A DNA stretch of 6,764 nt, taken from the NCBI GenBank assembly GCA_041633555.1, contig JBFKFZ010000113.1, positions 1-6,764 on the forward strand, read 5' to 3'. Below the pieces are notes generated by a model, which saw only the letters and a program-made list of their open reading frames with translations, was not told the DNA's origin and made no database searches. This document shows, one piece after another, positions 1 to 5,940 of the stretch (its first letter is position 1; every line of letters begins with the position of its first letter). Made by a program: the position numbers and the translations under genes. Origin of the DNA: JAHEAO01 sp041633555. GTDB taxonomy: Bacteria > Pseudomonadota > Alphaproteobacteria > Rhodobacterales > Rhodobacteraceae.

Positions 1-162
1 AACAACTCCAGTGCCCTGCTGCTCTATTACATCTACGAAGTTACCTTCGGATTCCGCGATTTTGCCTACGGCGCTACCCTTACCGTCCTGATGGTCGTGC
101 TGCTAGGCCTTCTTGCGGCCCTCCAGTTTTGGATCCTCGACAGAAAGGCGCATTACCAATGA
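1..162 (+). CDS. ABC sugar/glycerol-phosphate-type permease, C-terminal fragment (UgpA/MalF-like)
   Basis: This is the last 53 codons of an inner-membrane permease that begins before the window. The frame is open from base 1 and ends at TGA 160-162. The visible tail has a short YYIY segment, then GFRDFAYGATLT, then one strongly hydrophobic helix (about residues 25-45 of the fragment), ending in a charged DRKAHYQ tail. That pattern is typical of the last transmembrane helix and C-terminus of UgpA/MalF-type permeases of the CUT1 carbohydrate importer class. The stop overlaps the next permease start as ATGA, which indicates translational coupling within one operon. The EAA loop and substrate-binding regions lie outside the window, so the substrate cannot be read from this piece. 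The permease assignment is fairly firm; the UgpA subgroup is inferred. Confidence 0.8.
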   Translation, partial: NNSSALLLYYIYEVTFGFRDFAYGATLTVLMVVLLGLLAALQFWILDRKAHYQ

Positions 163-971
163 GCAGCGGACTGAACCGGATCGCCTTCGCCACCTTGGCC
201 TTCGTGCTGGCCGGAATCTGGGGGCTGCCCTTTCTCTATTCGGTCTGGACCGCGTTCCACCCCGAGAAATATGCGGCCAATTTCCAGCTCGACGCACCGC
301 TGACTTTGATGAATTTCGCCGAGGCCTGGCAGGCCGCGCCCTTCGCACTCTACTTCCTCAACACCGTGATCCTGATCACCATCGTGCTGGTCGCGAACCT
401 CATCCTCTGCACGCTAGTGGCCTACGCGTTCGTCCGCTATCGCTTCCGCTGGGCGGGATTATTGTTCAGCCTGGTGATGGTCCAACTCTTGATTTCGCCG
501 GAGATCCTGATCGTCGAGAACTACCTGACCCTGTCGAAAATCGGCCTGACCGACACGATCATAGGTATCGCCCTGCCGTATCTGACTTCGGCCTTCGGCA
601 TTTTTCTATTGCGTCAGACCTTCAAGACGGTTCCGAAGTCGCTTGACGAGGCTGCCCAGATCGAGGGCGCGGGGGCCTGGCGCGTGCTTTGGACTGTCTA
701 CGTGCCGCTGGCGAAGCCCGTGTACCTCGCCTATGGCCTGGTCTCGATCAGCTTCCACTGGAACAACTTTCTCTGGCCGCTCATCGTCACCAACTCGCCC
801 GAGGTGCGCCCCGTCACTGTCGGGCTCAGCGTCTTCGCCACCGTCGAAAGCGGCATCGAATGGTCGCTGGTCAACGCCGCCACGCTTATGACCACGGCGC
901 CGCTTATTATCGCGTTCCTGATCTTCCAGCGGCAGTTCGTGGCGAACTTCATGCGGGCGGGCATCAAATAA
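159..971 (+). CDS. Carbohydrate/glycerol-phosphate-type ABC transporter permease (UgpE/MalG-like)
   Basis: This is a 270-residue inner-membrane permease, the normal length for the MalG/UgpE group (about 270-295). About six transmembrane helices are visible: roughly residues 8-30, 65-91, 98-118, 134-152, 184-207 and 240-257. The cytoplasmic EAA loop that docks on the ATPase is at about 164-186: it starts EAAQIEGA and ends in VPLAKP, the family signature. The ATG at 159 overlaps the preceding permease stop and has a GAAAGG-like ribosome site at 143-148. A TTG at 129 could extend the frame by 10 residues, but it would lie deep in the previous gene and lacks support. The protein pairs with the upstream permease as a heterodimer. 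The binding protein and ATPase are not in the window. Placement before two phosphoesterase-type enzymes favours a phosphorylated substrate such as glycerol-3-phosphate or a glycerophosphodiester, but this is inference; other CUT1 substrates (sugars, polyols) remain possible. Confidence 0.9.
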   Translation: MSSGLNRIAFATLAFVLAGIWGLPFLYSVWTAFHPEKYAANFQLDAPLTLMNFAEAWQAAPFALYFLNTVILITIVLVANLILCTLVAYAFVRYRFRWAGLLFSLVMVQLLISPEILIVENYLTLSKIGLTDTIIGIALPYLTSAFGIFLLRQTFKTVPKSLDEAAQIEGAGAWRVLWTVYVPLAKPVYLAYGLVSISFHWNNFLWPLIVTNSPEVRPVTVGLSVFATVESGIEWSLVNAATLMTTAPLIIAFLIFQRQFVANFMRAGIK

Positions 972-1004
972 CGGCGCGGCAGCGTGCCTTGGGAAAATTT
1001 CAGA

Positions 1005-1796
1005 ATGCGATTTGCTCACGTATCCGATCTGCATCTCTGCCACGGCCCGAACGCGGATTCTGGGCTGAGCGCGCACGCCTTCACCGTCGCCGAGGCCATG
1101 ACGCGCGATTTGGCGCGGATCAGAACCGTGCTCGATTTCGTTGTGGTTTCGGGCGATATCACTGAGGACGCCCACCCAGCCTCGTTCGCGGCATTCGAGC
1201 GGTTGTTCCGCCCGCTTGGACTGCCGGTCTTCACGATCCCAGGGAACCACGATGGCCCCTCGGCCTATCTTCATGAGACCGGCGGAGGATTTCTGGCAGA
1301 CTGCGACATAACCGGGCGCACAGCCGACATTGGTGAAATCCGCCTGCTCGGGCTGAACACCTGTCTCGAGAACAATACGACGGGCGCAATCTCGCGAGAG
1401 GATACCGATTTCATTGCCGTCGAACTTGGCAGGCTTGGCACGAAGAGGGCGGTCGTTGTTATGCACCACCCGCCTTACCCGCCGGGGCTGCGAGACTTCG
1501 ACGAAATTGCCGACCTGCAGGGCGCACGCGAGTTTGCGTTGCTCCTCGCGGGTACCGCCATTCCCCCGGTGATCCTCAGCGGCCACGTGCACCGTGCCTA
1601 TCAGGCGCGTCAAAACGGCGTGGCCTGCTTCGTGGCGGGAAGCCCTGCGATGCCTTTCACCTCGGACCTTCCGTTCGGCGACTCGCCAATTCACCCATCG
1701 GTAGAGGAATGCCGATACTTCGCGCACAGTCTTAGCGCGGATGGCAGTCATGTCGTCACTTCGCAGCCGTTTTCCTGCGTCGGGAAGAAGGCATGA
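1005..1796 (+). CDS. Metallophosphoesterase, GpdQ/CpdA-like (class III phosphodiesterase)
   Basis: This is a 263-residue soluble calcineurin-like phosphoesterase with no signal peptide, so it is probably cytoplasmic. The full dimetal motif set is present in order: D8 and H10 (SDLHL), D51 (SGDI), N81 and H82 (GNHD), H154/H155 (MHHPP), and H194 and H196 (SGHVH). The spacing is almost identical to that known for the glycerophosphodiesterase GpdQ (ligands near 8, 10, 50, 80, 156, 195 and 197; about 274 residues). GpdQ cleaves glycerophosphodiesters, while the related CpdA cleaves cyclic AMP. The ATG at 1005 is chosen because MRFAHVSDLHL begins exactly like the family and GGGAAA at 991-996 is well spaced; an in-frame GTG at 984 has no good ribosome site. 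The gene follows the permease by 33 bases and is probably co-transcribed. Placement behind an importer favours hydrolysis of an imported phosphodiester over cyclic-AMP signalling. The fold is certain; the substrate is inferred. Confidence 0.88.
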   Translation: MRFAHVSDLHLCHGPNADSGLSAHAFTVAEAMTRDLARIRTVLDFVVVSGDITEDAHPASFAAFERLFRPLGLPVFTIPGNHDGPSAYLHETGGGFLADCDITGRTADIGEIRLLGLNTCLENNTTGAISREDTDFIAVELGRLGTKRAVVVMHHPPYPPGLRDFDEIADLQGAREFALLLAGTAIPPVILSGHVHRAYQARQNGVACFVAGSPAMPFTSDLPFGDSPIHPSVEECRYFAHSLSADGSHVVTSQPFSCVGKKA

Positions 1797-1903
1797 CGAA
1801 GCGGGCCATCTCCTACGAGCCAAGGCTGCGTTCCGAGGCAGCGAAGACCTCTGTTGTGACGAAAAGACAGGCGAAGATTAGAGAGGCTGCATCGTGGCCC
1901 TAG
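1793..1903 (+). CDS. Possible 36-residue micro-ORF between the two hydrolase genes
   Basis: An ATG at 1793 overlaps the metallophosphoesterase stop as ATGA. The frame stays open for 36 codons to TAG 1901-1903, ending inside the start of the next gene in another frame. The product would be very basic (many Lys and Arg) and resembles no family I recognise. The arrangement could let ribosomes travel from the phosphoesterase to the phosphatase start without dissociating. Equally, it may be chance in a 97-base gap. There is no independent evidence that it is translated. Confidence 0.15.
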   Translation: MTKRAISYEPRLRSEAAKTSVVTKRQAKIREAASWP

Positions 1904-2721
1904 GCGACAGAGAAACCCGCAATCTGGTCGAGGCCGTACGCGATGCGGCCGCGCAGGAGATCATGCCGAGGTTCCGGCAACTGGCGGCCGAGGACGTGCA
2001 TACAAAATCTGGCCCGAGAGATCTGGTGACAGCCGCAGACTGTGCCGCCGAGACCCGGATCGGCCACGCCGTTGCCCGCATTCTGCCCGACGCCGTGATG
2101 GTCGGCGAAGAGGCGATTGCGAAACGTCCCGAGCTCGAGGCCGCAATCGGCAGCGCAGAGCGCTGCGTCGTCGTGGACCCTGTAGACGGCACCAGTAATT
2201 TCGTGGCCGGCCTTACCCTTTTCGGAGTTATCTTGGCGGTCGTCGAGCGCGGGAAGACGGTCTACGGCCTGCTCTACGATCCGGTTATCGACGACTGGGT
2301 CGAGGCCGTTTCCGGCGGCGGGGCCTATCACTTCACTCCGGACGGGTCCGAGCGCAAACTGGCTGTCCGCGCCCCGCGCCCGCTGGATCAGACCCGTGGG
2401 TTTCTGCGGCTGCAAGAGCTTGGCCGAACAGAACGCGACGCCCTCATGACAGATGCCGGCCACAGTTTCGAGGTCCGCGACCTTGCCTGTTCCTGCCACG
2501 AATACCGGACGCTTGTCTTCGGCCAGGCCGATTTCCTCGCTGCCCGCACCCCGCGCCCCTGGGATCACGCGGCGGGCATCCTCGCGCTACAGGAAGCAGG
2601 CGGATGGGCGCGGCTGGGCAACGGCCTCGACTACATGCCCAACACCTCTGCAGAGGTTCTCTATGCGGCCACCTGCGGCGACCTAGGTGAGAAGATCGAG
2701 CGGCTTTTTTCAAAGCAATGA
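1894..2721 (+). CDS. Inositol-monophosphatase-family phosphatase
   Basis: This is a 275-residue soluble, Mg2+-dependent phosphomonoesterase of the IMPase/FIG superfamily, of normal family length. The metal and catalytic motifs are all visible: VTAAD (45-49), VGEEA with the Glu ligand at 72/73, the core DPVDGT at 95-100 (D95, D98), and PRPWDHAAG near the C-terminus, whose D224 is the usual last metal ligand. Members hydrolyse inositol monophosphate, histidinol phosphate, 3'-phosphoadenosine phosphate or sugar phosphates. The sequence alone does not decide among these. The start is GTG 1894: GAGAGG at 1881-1886 precedes it by 7 bases, and an in-frame TAG at 1879-1881 rules out starts further upstream. 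It is the last visible gene of the ABC-importer operon, 97 bases after the phosphodiesterase. In that context it could remove phosphate from the phosphomonoester made by the preceding enzyme (for example inositol phosphate or glycerol phosphate). A histidinol-phosphatase role is the main alternative. Confidence 0.88.
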   Translation: MALGDRETRNLVEAVRDAAAQEIMPRFRQLAAEDVHTKSGPRDLVTAADCAAETRIGHAVARILPDAVMVGEEAIAKRPELEAAIGSAERCVVVDPVDGTSNFVAGLTLFGVILAVVERGKTVYGLLYDPVIDDWVEAVSGGGAYHFTPDGSERKLAVRAPRPLDQTRGFLRLQELGRTERDALMTDAGHSFEVRDLACSCHEYRTLVFGQADFLAARTPRPWDHAAGILALQEAGGWARLGNGLDYMPNTSAEVLYAATCGDLGEKIERLFSKQ

Positions 2722-2767
2722 GATGGGCCTCGGGTGTATTCGATGCAAATTACCGCCAGCGGTTCGG

Positions 2768-2806
2768 TTGAGCCGATCGTCGCCAGTTCGGCTTGAGTTG
2801 TTTTGT
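2768..2806 (+). terminator. Candidate intrinsic terminator after the phosphatase gene
   Basis: An inverted repeat pairs TTGAGCCGA (2768-2776) with TCGGCTTGA (2788-2796) across an 11-base loop. It has six perfect central pairs, two G-U wobbles and an outer U-A pair. It is followed by GTTGTTTTGTC, a broken T-tract at 2798-2806. It lies about 46 bases after the phosphatase stop and in the 132-base gap between convergent genes, where a terminator is expected. The large loop and interrupted T-run make it a weak example. A competing hairpin, CGGTTC-GGTT-GAGCCG at 2760-2775, overlaps it. I saw no clear terminator for the opposing cuyZ transcript. Confidence 0.3.
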
Positions 2807-2853
2807 CGCGATAATCGGCGCGCACCTTTCCTGGATTCATGCACTGGGGCGTA

Positions 2854-3840
2854 TCATAGTCCGATCCACTTGACGAAGAACAACGCGATGAACAGCAGGA
2901 ACAATGTTTCGACCAGCAATATGGCGCCGTAGCTAGGTCTCACCTTGACGAACCGGGCGAGGCTGGTCTTTACGCCAAGGGCCGAGATGGCGATCACGAG
3001 GCACCAGCGCGACACCTCGCCCGCAAACGCGATGAGGCTGTCGGGAAGCAGATTCACGTTGGTCAAAATTGCCAGCCCCACAAACATCACGAGGAACCAT
3101 GGCAAGCCCACTTTCTGGGACTGGGCTCCCCGGAAGCTGAACATCACAAGCAGCATGACCACCGGCAGCAGCGCCACACGCAGCATCTTGATGAAAGTCG
3201 CGATCACGCCGGCTTCTTCGCTGACCGAATAGCCCGCGCCCACCACCTGCGCGACATCGTGGATCGTGGCCCCGATCAGGAAACCGCTTTCAAGGTCGGT
3301 AAGACCGAGCGCCTGGAACAGCACCGGATAGGCCACCATCGCCACGGTCGACAGCGCGGTGACGCCGATGACGACGAACAGCGCGTCCTGCTCGCGGTCG
3401 GATCGCGGTGGCAGGACCGAAGTGATCGCCAGCGCCGCCGATGCGCCGCAGATCGCGACGGACCCACCTGCAAGAAGACCGAAGGCCATGCGCCGGCCCA
3501 GAAGCCGCGACAGGACTGCGCCGCAGCCGAGCGTTGCAAGCACGAACCCAATTACAGCAACCACTGGAACCAGCCCGACGGCTTCCACGTCACCGACGCT
3601 GAGACGCAGACCCAACAGTCCAACGCCGAAGCGCAGAAGGGTCTTGGCGGAAAACTCGACGCCTTGCGCGCAGCCCGGATTCTCGGAAAGGAAATGGAAC
3701 GCCATACCGATCAGCAGCGCAAACAGCATGGCCGGGGCGCCGTAATGCTCTGACAGGAAGGTCGCGGCGGCGGCGATGACGAATGCAAGCGCAACGCCGC
3801 CGAAGTAGGCCTCAAACTGTTTCTTGAGAGAAGACGCCAC
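2854..3840 (-). CDS. cuyZ: Putative sulfite/sulfate exporter, YeiH/UPF0324 family (CuyZ)
   Basis: This is a 328-residue polytopic inner-membrane protein with about ten hydrophobic segments. UPF0324/YeiH hallmarks are visible: GSVAICGASA at 126-135, an intramembrane stretch GATIHDVAQV at 190-199, KMLRVALLP at 218-226, and LGVKTSL at 288-294. In the S. pomeroyi cysteate pathway the co-transcribed neighbour of cuyA, named cuyZ, is a homologue of the putative sulfate exporter SuyZ and is thought to expel the sulfite released by CuyA. Here the gene starts 28 bases after the cuyA stop on the same strand, so one transcript is likely and the same role is inferred. The start is GTG at 3840; the ribosome site before it is weak (an AGAAAGA stretch), and translation may depend on coupling to cuyA. 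No other start lies nearby, and the next internal Met falls inside a membrane helix. The transported ion has little biochemical proof in this family, so export of sulfite rather than sulfate is an inference. Confidence 0.85.
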   Translation of the reverse strand: MASSLKKQFEAYFGGVALAFVIAAAATFLSEHYGAPAMLFALLIGMAFHFLSENPGCAQGVEFSAKTLLRFGVGLLGLRLSVGDVEAVGLVPVVAVIGFVLATLGCGAVLSRLLGRRMAFGLLAGGSVAICGASAALAITSVLPPRSDREQDALFVVIGVTALSTVAMVAYPVLFQALGLTDLESGFLIGATIHDVAQVVGAGYSVSEEAGVIATFIKMLRVALLPVVMLLVMFSFRGAQSQKVGLPWFLVMFVGLAILTNVNLLPDSLIAFAGEVSRWCLVIAISALGVKTSLARFVKVRPSYGAILLVETLFLLFIALFFVKWIGL

Positions 3841-3868
3841 GGTGAGAATCTTTCTGCGGCGCCGGGCC

Positions 3869-4888
3869 TCAGGCGGCTTTCCAGCGGTCAGCGAAATCGA
3901 ACGCCTTGTCGTAGCCGAATAGCGCCACCGCGCCGCCGGTGTGCAGGAAGACCACGCGCTCGCCTTTCTTGAAGTGGCCCTTGCGGATCAGGTCGACGAA
4001 CCCTGCGGCGCCCTTGGCGGAATAGACCGGGTCCAGCAGGATGCCTTCAAGTTCGGCGAACATGGCGATCGCCTCCTGCCCGCTTTCGGTCGGAATGCCA
4101 TAGCCTTCGCCCACATAGTCGGTGTTGGCCACCACGTCCTCGCGCGCGACCACGCCGGGACAACCCAGTTTCTCCGCGGTGGCCGCGGCCAGCTTGAAGA
4201 CGTTCTCTTCCTGTTTAGGCCTTGGCGCACGCACGCCGATGCCCAGCAGCGGGATCTGCGCGTTCATCGCCTTCAACCCGACGATCAGACCCGCCTGCGT
4301 GCCGGCGCTGCCGGTGGCATGCACGATATGGTCCAGCTTCAGCCCGCCGTCGTTGACCTGCTTCAACAGCTCGAAGGCGCAGTTGACGTAGCCCAGCGCG
4401 CCGGTGGGGTTCGAGCCGCCGCCGGGGATGGTGTAAACCTTGCGGCCGTCGGCGCGCATCTTGTCGGCAACCTTCTCGATCTCGGCGTTCAGGTCGCCGC
4501 CGCCGGGGCGCTTCTCGGTCGTGGCGCCGTGCATGTGGTCGAGCAGCACGTTGCCGTTGTGGTTGTAGTTGTGGTCGTTCGAGCCGGTCCGGTCTTCCAG
4601 CAGGATGTGGCACTTCATGCCCAGCTTGGCGGCGAAGGCGGCGGTCTGGCGGGCGTGGTTCGACTGGGTGGCGCCTTGGGTGATCACCGTCTCCGCACCC
4701 TGCTGCTCGGCCTCGGCCATCAGGAATTCGAGCTTCCGGGTCTTGTTGCCTCCGGTCGACAACCCGGTGCAGTCGTCGCGCTTGATCCAGATTTCCGGAC
4801 CGCCGAGTTCGCTGGTCAGGCGATCCAGCCGCTCCAGGGGCGTCGGCAGATGGGCGAGGAAGTGGCGGGGGAAGCGGGCAAGGTGCAT
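3869..4888 (-). CDS. cuyA: L-cysteate sulfo-lyase (PLP-dependent, D-cysteine desulfhydrase family)
   Basis: This is a 339-residue cytoplasmic fold-type II PLP enzyme. CuyA splits L-cysteate into pyruvate, ammonium and sulfite, feeding carbon into central metabolism; the S. pomeroyi enzyme also has D-cysteine desulfhydrase activity. Visible features are IKRDDCTGLSTGGNKTRKLE (35-54) with the PLP Schiff-base Lys at 49, QSNHARQ (75-81), the His/Asn-rich stretch around 103-120, IPGGGSNPTGALGY (154-167), the phosphate-cradling TGSAGTQAG (192-200), and LHTGGA (315-320). Overall it reads very close to the S. pomeroyi protein as I recall it, and automated annotation may call it D-cysteine desulfhydrase. 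ATG 4888 is chosen over GTG 4891 because AGGAGA is better spaced from it and MHLARF matches the family N-terminus. It lies between the LysR gene (123 bases upstream) and cuyZ. An operator-like palindrome at 4945-4961 suggests substrate-induced control. ACC deaminase is a less likely alternative. Confidence 0.92.
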   Translation of the reverse strand: MHLARFPRHFLAHLPTPLERLDRLTSELGGPEIWIKRDDCTGLSTGGNKTRKLEFLMAEAEQQGAETVITQGATQSNHARQTAAFAAKLGMKCHILLEDRTGSNDHNYNHNGNVLLDHMHGATTEKRPGGGDLNAEIEKVADKMRADGRKVYTIPGGGSNPTGALGYVNCAFELLKQVNDGGLKLDHIVHATGSAGTQAGLIVGLKAMNAQIPLLGIGVRAPRPKQEENVFKLAAATAEKLGCPGVVAREDVVANTDYVGEGYGIPTESGQEAIAMFAELEGILLDPVYSAKGAAGFVDLIRKGHFKKGERVVFLHTGGAVALFGYDKAFDFADRWKAA

Positions 4889-4917
4889 CACGGCTCTCCT
4901 GAGTTTGCTACTCGCGG

Positions 4918-4946
4918 ACTAGCACGTGGCCGCCGATCAATCCCAA
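4918..4946 (-). promoter_or_regulatory. Weak candidate promoter for cuyAZ
   Basis: Read on the - strand, TTGGGA (4941-4946) could be a -35 box and GCTAGT (4918-4923) a poor -10 box, with a 17-base spacer. This would place transcription start near 4911, about 23 bases before the cuyA ATG, enough for its ribosome site. The -35 overlaps the end of the strong inverted repeat 4945-4961, where a LysR activator would touch RNA polymerase. The -10 match is only 3 of 6, so this is a position guess guided by the operator. Confidence 0.25.
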
Positions 4947-4961
4947 TGCCTATTCGGCATT
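4945..4961. promoter_or_regulatory. Putative LysR-type operator upstream of cuyA
   Basis: The 17-base interrupted palindrome AATGCC-TATTC-GGCATT has two perfect 6-base arms and a 5-base spacer. It contains T-N11-A (T4947 to A4959), the general LysR-family box. Its core, ATGCC-N5-GGCAT, parallels ATGCA-N5-TGCAT in the TRAP promoter region at 5943-5957, implying recognition by the same regulator, presumably the LysR protein encoded next to it. It lies in the 123-base gap between the regulator and cuyA, centred about 65 bases before the cuyA ATG. Confidence 0.55.
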
Positions 4962-4966
4962 CTATC

Positions 4967-4981
4967 ATGCAGGTCGCTTAT
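4967..4981. promoter_or_regulatory. Secondary (weaker) LysR-type half-palindromic site upstream of cuyA
   Basis: ATGCAGGTCGCTTAT is an imperfect version of the ATGC-N7-GCAT-type motif and keeps T-N11-A (T4968 to A4980). Its centre (4974) is 21 bp, two helical turns, from the centre of the strong site (4953), on the side away from cuyA. Paired strong and weak sites at this spacing are common for LysR tetramers. Because T-N11-A alone is frequent by chance, the support comes from the spacing and the ATGC arm. Confidence 0.3.
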
Positions 4982-5011
4982 GGCGCGTTTCCAGGGATCA
5001 GGAGGCTGCAG

Positions 5012-5896
5012 TCACAGCGCGTCCCAAAGGGCTCGTCCGGTTTTGTCCAGGCGTTCCAGCGATGAAAACAGCGTCAGCGTCAGCGTCGCGTGCCATTCCG
5101 GACCGCCGGCCACCACTAATTCGCCGCGCGCGATTTCCTCGGCTACCGCGCTATCCGGCAGCCAGGCCAGGCCGCTTCCCAACAGCGCGCGGCGTTTGAT
5201 CGCCTCGGTCAGGGCGTCCATGTAGCGCAGCGCCAGAGGCGGCTTGCGGGTGCCGATGGTCTGGTCGACGACGGTGCCGAGAAAGCTGCTGGGATCGTAG
5301 CCCAGATACGGAATGTCCCGGGCATCCGGCCGCGACAGGTCCCAACCGCCTTCGGTCGCGGCCCGGGTTTCGGCCACCGGGAAAAACCGGTCGGTCCCGA
5401 TGTCCTTTTGCGCAAACTGGGTCTCGTCGAGCACTGGGGCCACGTCCCTGTGGCGATAGTAGAGAAGGAAGTCGCAGGTCCCCTCGGACAATAGCTGGCA
5501 GCAGGTCCGCAGGTTGTCGGAATAAACCCGGACGCGCAGATTGGGGAGCTGCGCCTCGAACTCCGCGATCCGCCGCGACAGGTAATTGACCGATATCGTG
5601 TGCAGCACCGCCACGCGCTGAAACGCGGTGCTGCCACGCTCTTCTGCCCGTATCAACTGGCGGATGTCGGTAAGGTTGGCGATGGTCTCCCTCGCGACCG
5701 GCAGGAACTGGACACCGGCCTCGGACAACTGCACCGGATAGGTCGAGCGCTTGATCAGCGGGACGCCCAGCCAATTTTCCAGCGACTTGATACGGCGACT
5801 GAAGGCCGGCTGGGTGATGTTCCGCTCTTCCGCGGCGCGCGTGAAGTTCAGCGTGCGCCCAAGACAGACGAAATCCTGCAGCCAGTTAAGGTCCAT
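5012..5896 (-). CDS. LysR-family transcriptional regulator (probable CuyR)
   Basis: This is a 294-residue DNA-binding regulator of normal LysR length. The N-terminal winged helix-turn-helix spans about residues 3-60: FTRAAEERNITQPAFSRRI (18-36) is the classic helix-turn-helix with conserved Ala-Ala, Gln-Pro-Ala-Phe-Ser-Arg-Arg, followed by SLENWLGVPLIKRS. The rest is the two-lobed effector-binding domain. ATG 5896 is chosen because MDLNWLQDF starts like family members and GAAGGG is about 6 bases upstream; an adjacent ATG at 5899 and an upstream ATG at 5944 are less likely, the latter lying inside the palindromic operator. It is transcribed in the same direction as cuyAZ, 123 bases upstream of cuyA, and divergently from the TRAP gene. 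That layout, and matching palindromes in both flanking promoter regions, suggest it activates both units in response to L-cysteate or a metabolite and may control its own gene. The effector cannot be read from sequence. Confidence 0.9.
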   Translation of the reverse strand: MDLNWLQDFVCLGRTLNFTRAAEERNITQPAFSRRIKSLENWLGVPLIKRSTYPVQLSEAGVQFLPVARETIANLTDIRQLIRAEERGSTAFQRVAVLHTISVNYLSRRIAEFEAQLPNLRVRVYSDNLRTCCQLLSEGTCDFLLYYRHRDVAPVLDETQFAQKDIGTDRFFPVAETRAATEGGWDLSRPDARDIPYLGYDPSSFLGTVVDQTIGTRKPPLALRYMDALTEAIKRRALLGSGLAWLPDSAVAEEIARGELVVAGGPEWHATLTLTLFSSLERLDKTGRALWDAL

Positions 5897-5940
5897 CATC
5901 GGCCCTTCATAGAGCGCTGTTTTCGCACATAATTGCGCAA

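Noticed and set aside
984..1004. GTG start seven codons upstream of the metallophosphoesterase ATG
   Set aside because: There is no Shine-Dalgarno sequence before it, while ATG 1005 has GGGAAA at good spacing and gives the usual family N-terminus.
606..1823. 405-codon open frame on the - strand across the permease and metallophosphoesterase genes
   Set aside because: It is antisense to two genes with clear family motifs, has no recognisable domains, is rich in Arg, and is explained by the high GC of third codon positions.
2808..2826. CGCG-type inverted repeat as a terminator for cuyZ on the - strand
   Set aside because: The arms are only about 4 bases or need a bulge and a one-base loop, and no T-run follows in the cuyZ direction.
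2687..2932. 81-codon + strand frame spanning the convergent junction
   Set aside because: It overlaps both flanking genes, has no ribosome site or family resemblance, and its composition changes along its length.
4561..4590. Repetitive-looking GTTGTGGTTGTAGTTGTGG stretch suggesting a short tandem repeat
   Set aside because: It encodes the His/Asn-rich loop of CuyA (about residues 103-113), which is characteristic of the enzyme, so it is coding sequence and not an independent repeat.
3941..5065. 374-codon open frame on the + strand opposite cuyA
   Set aside because: Its low-complexity Val/Gly/Gln/His-rich translation is the mirror of the strongly biased cuyA codons; cuyA has intact catalytic motifs.
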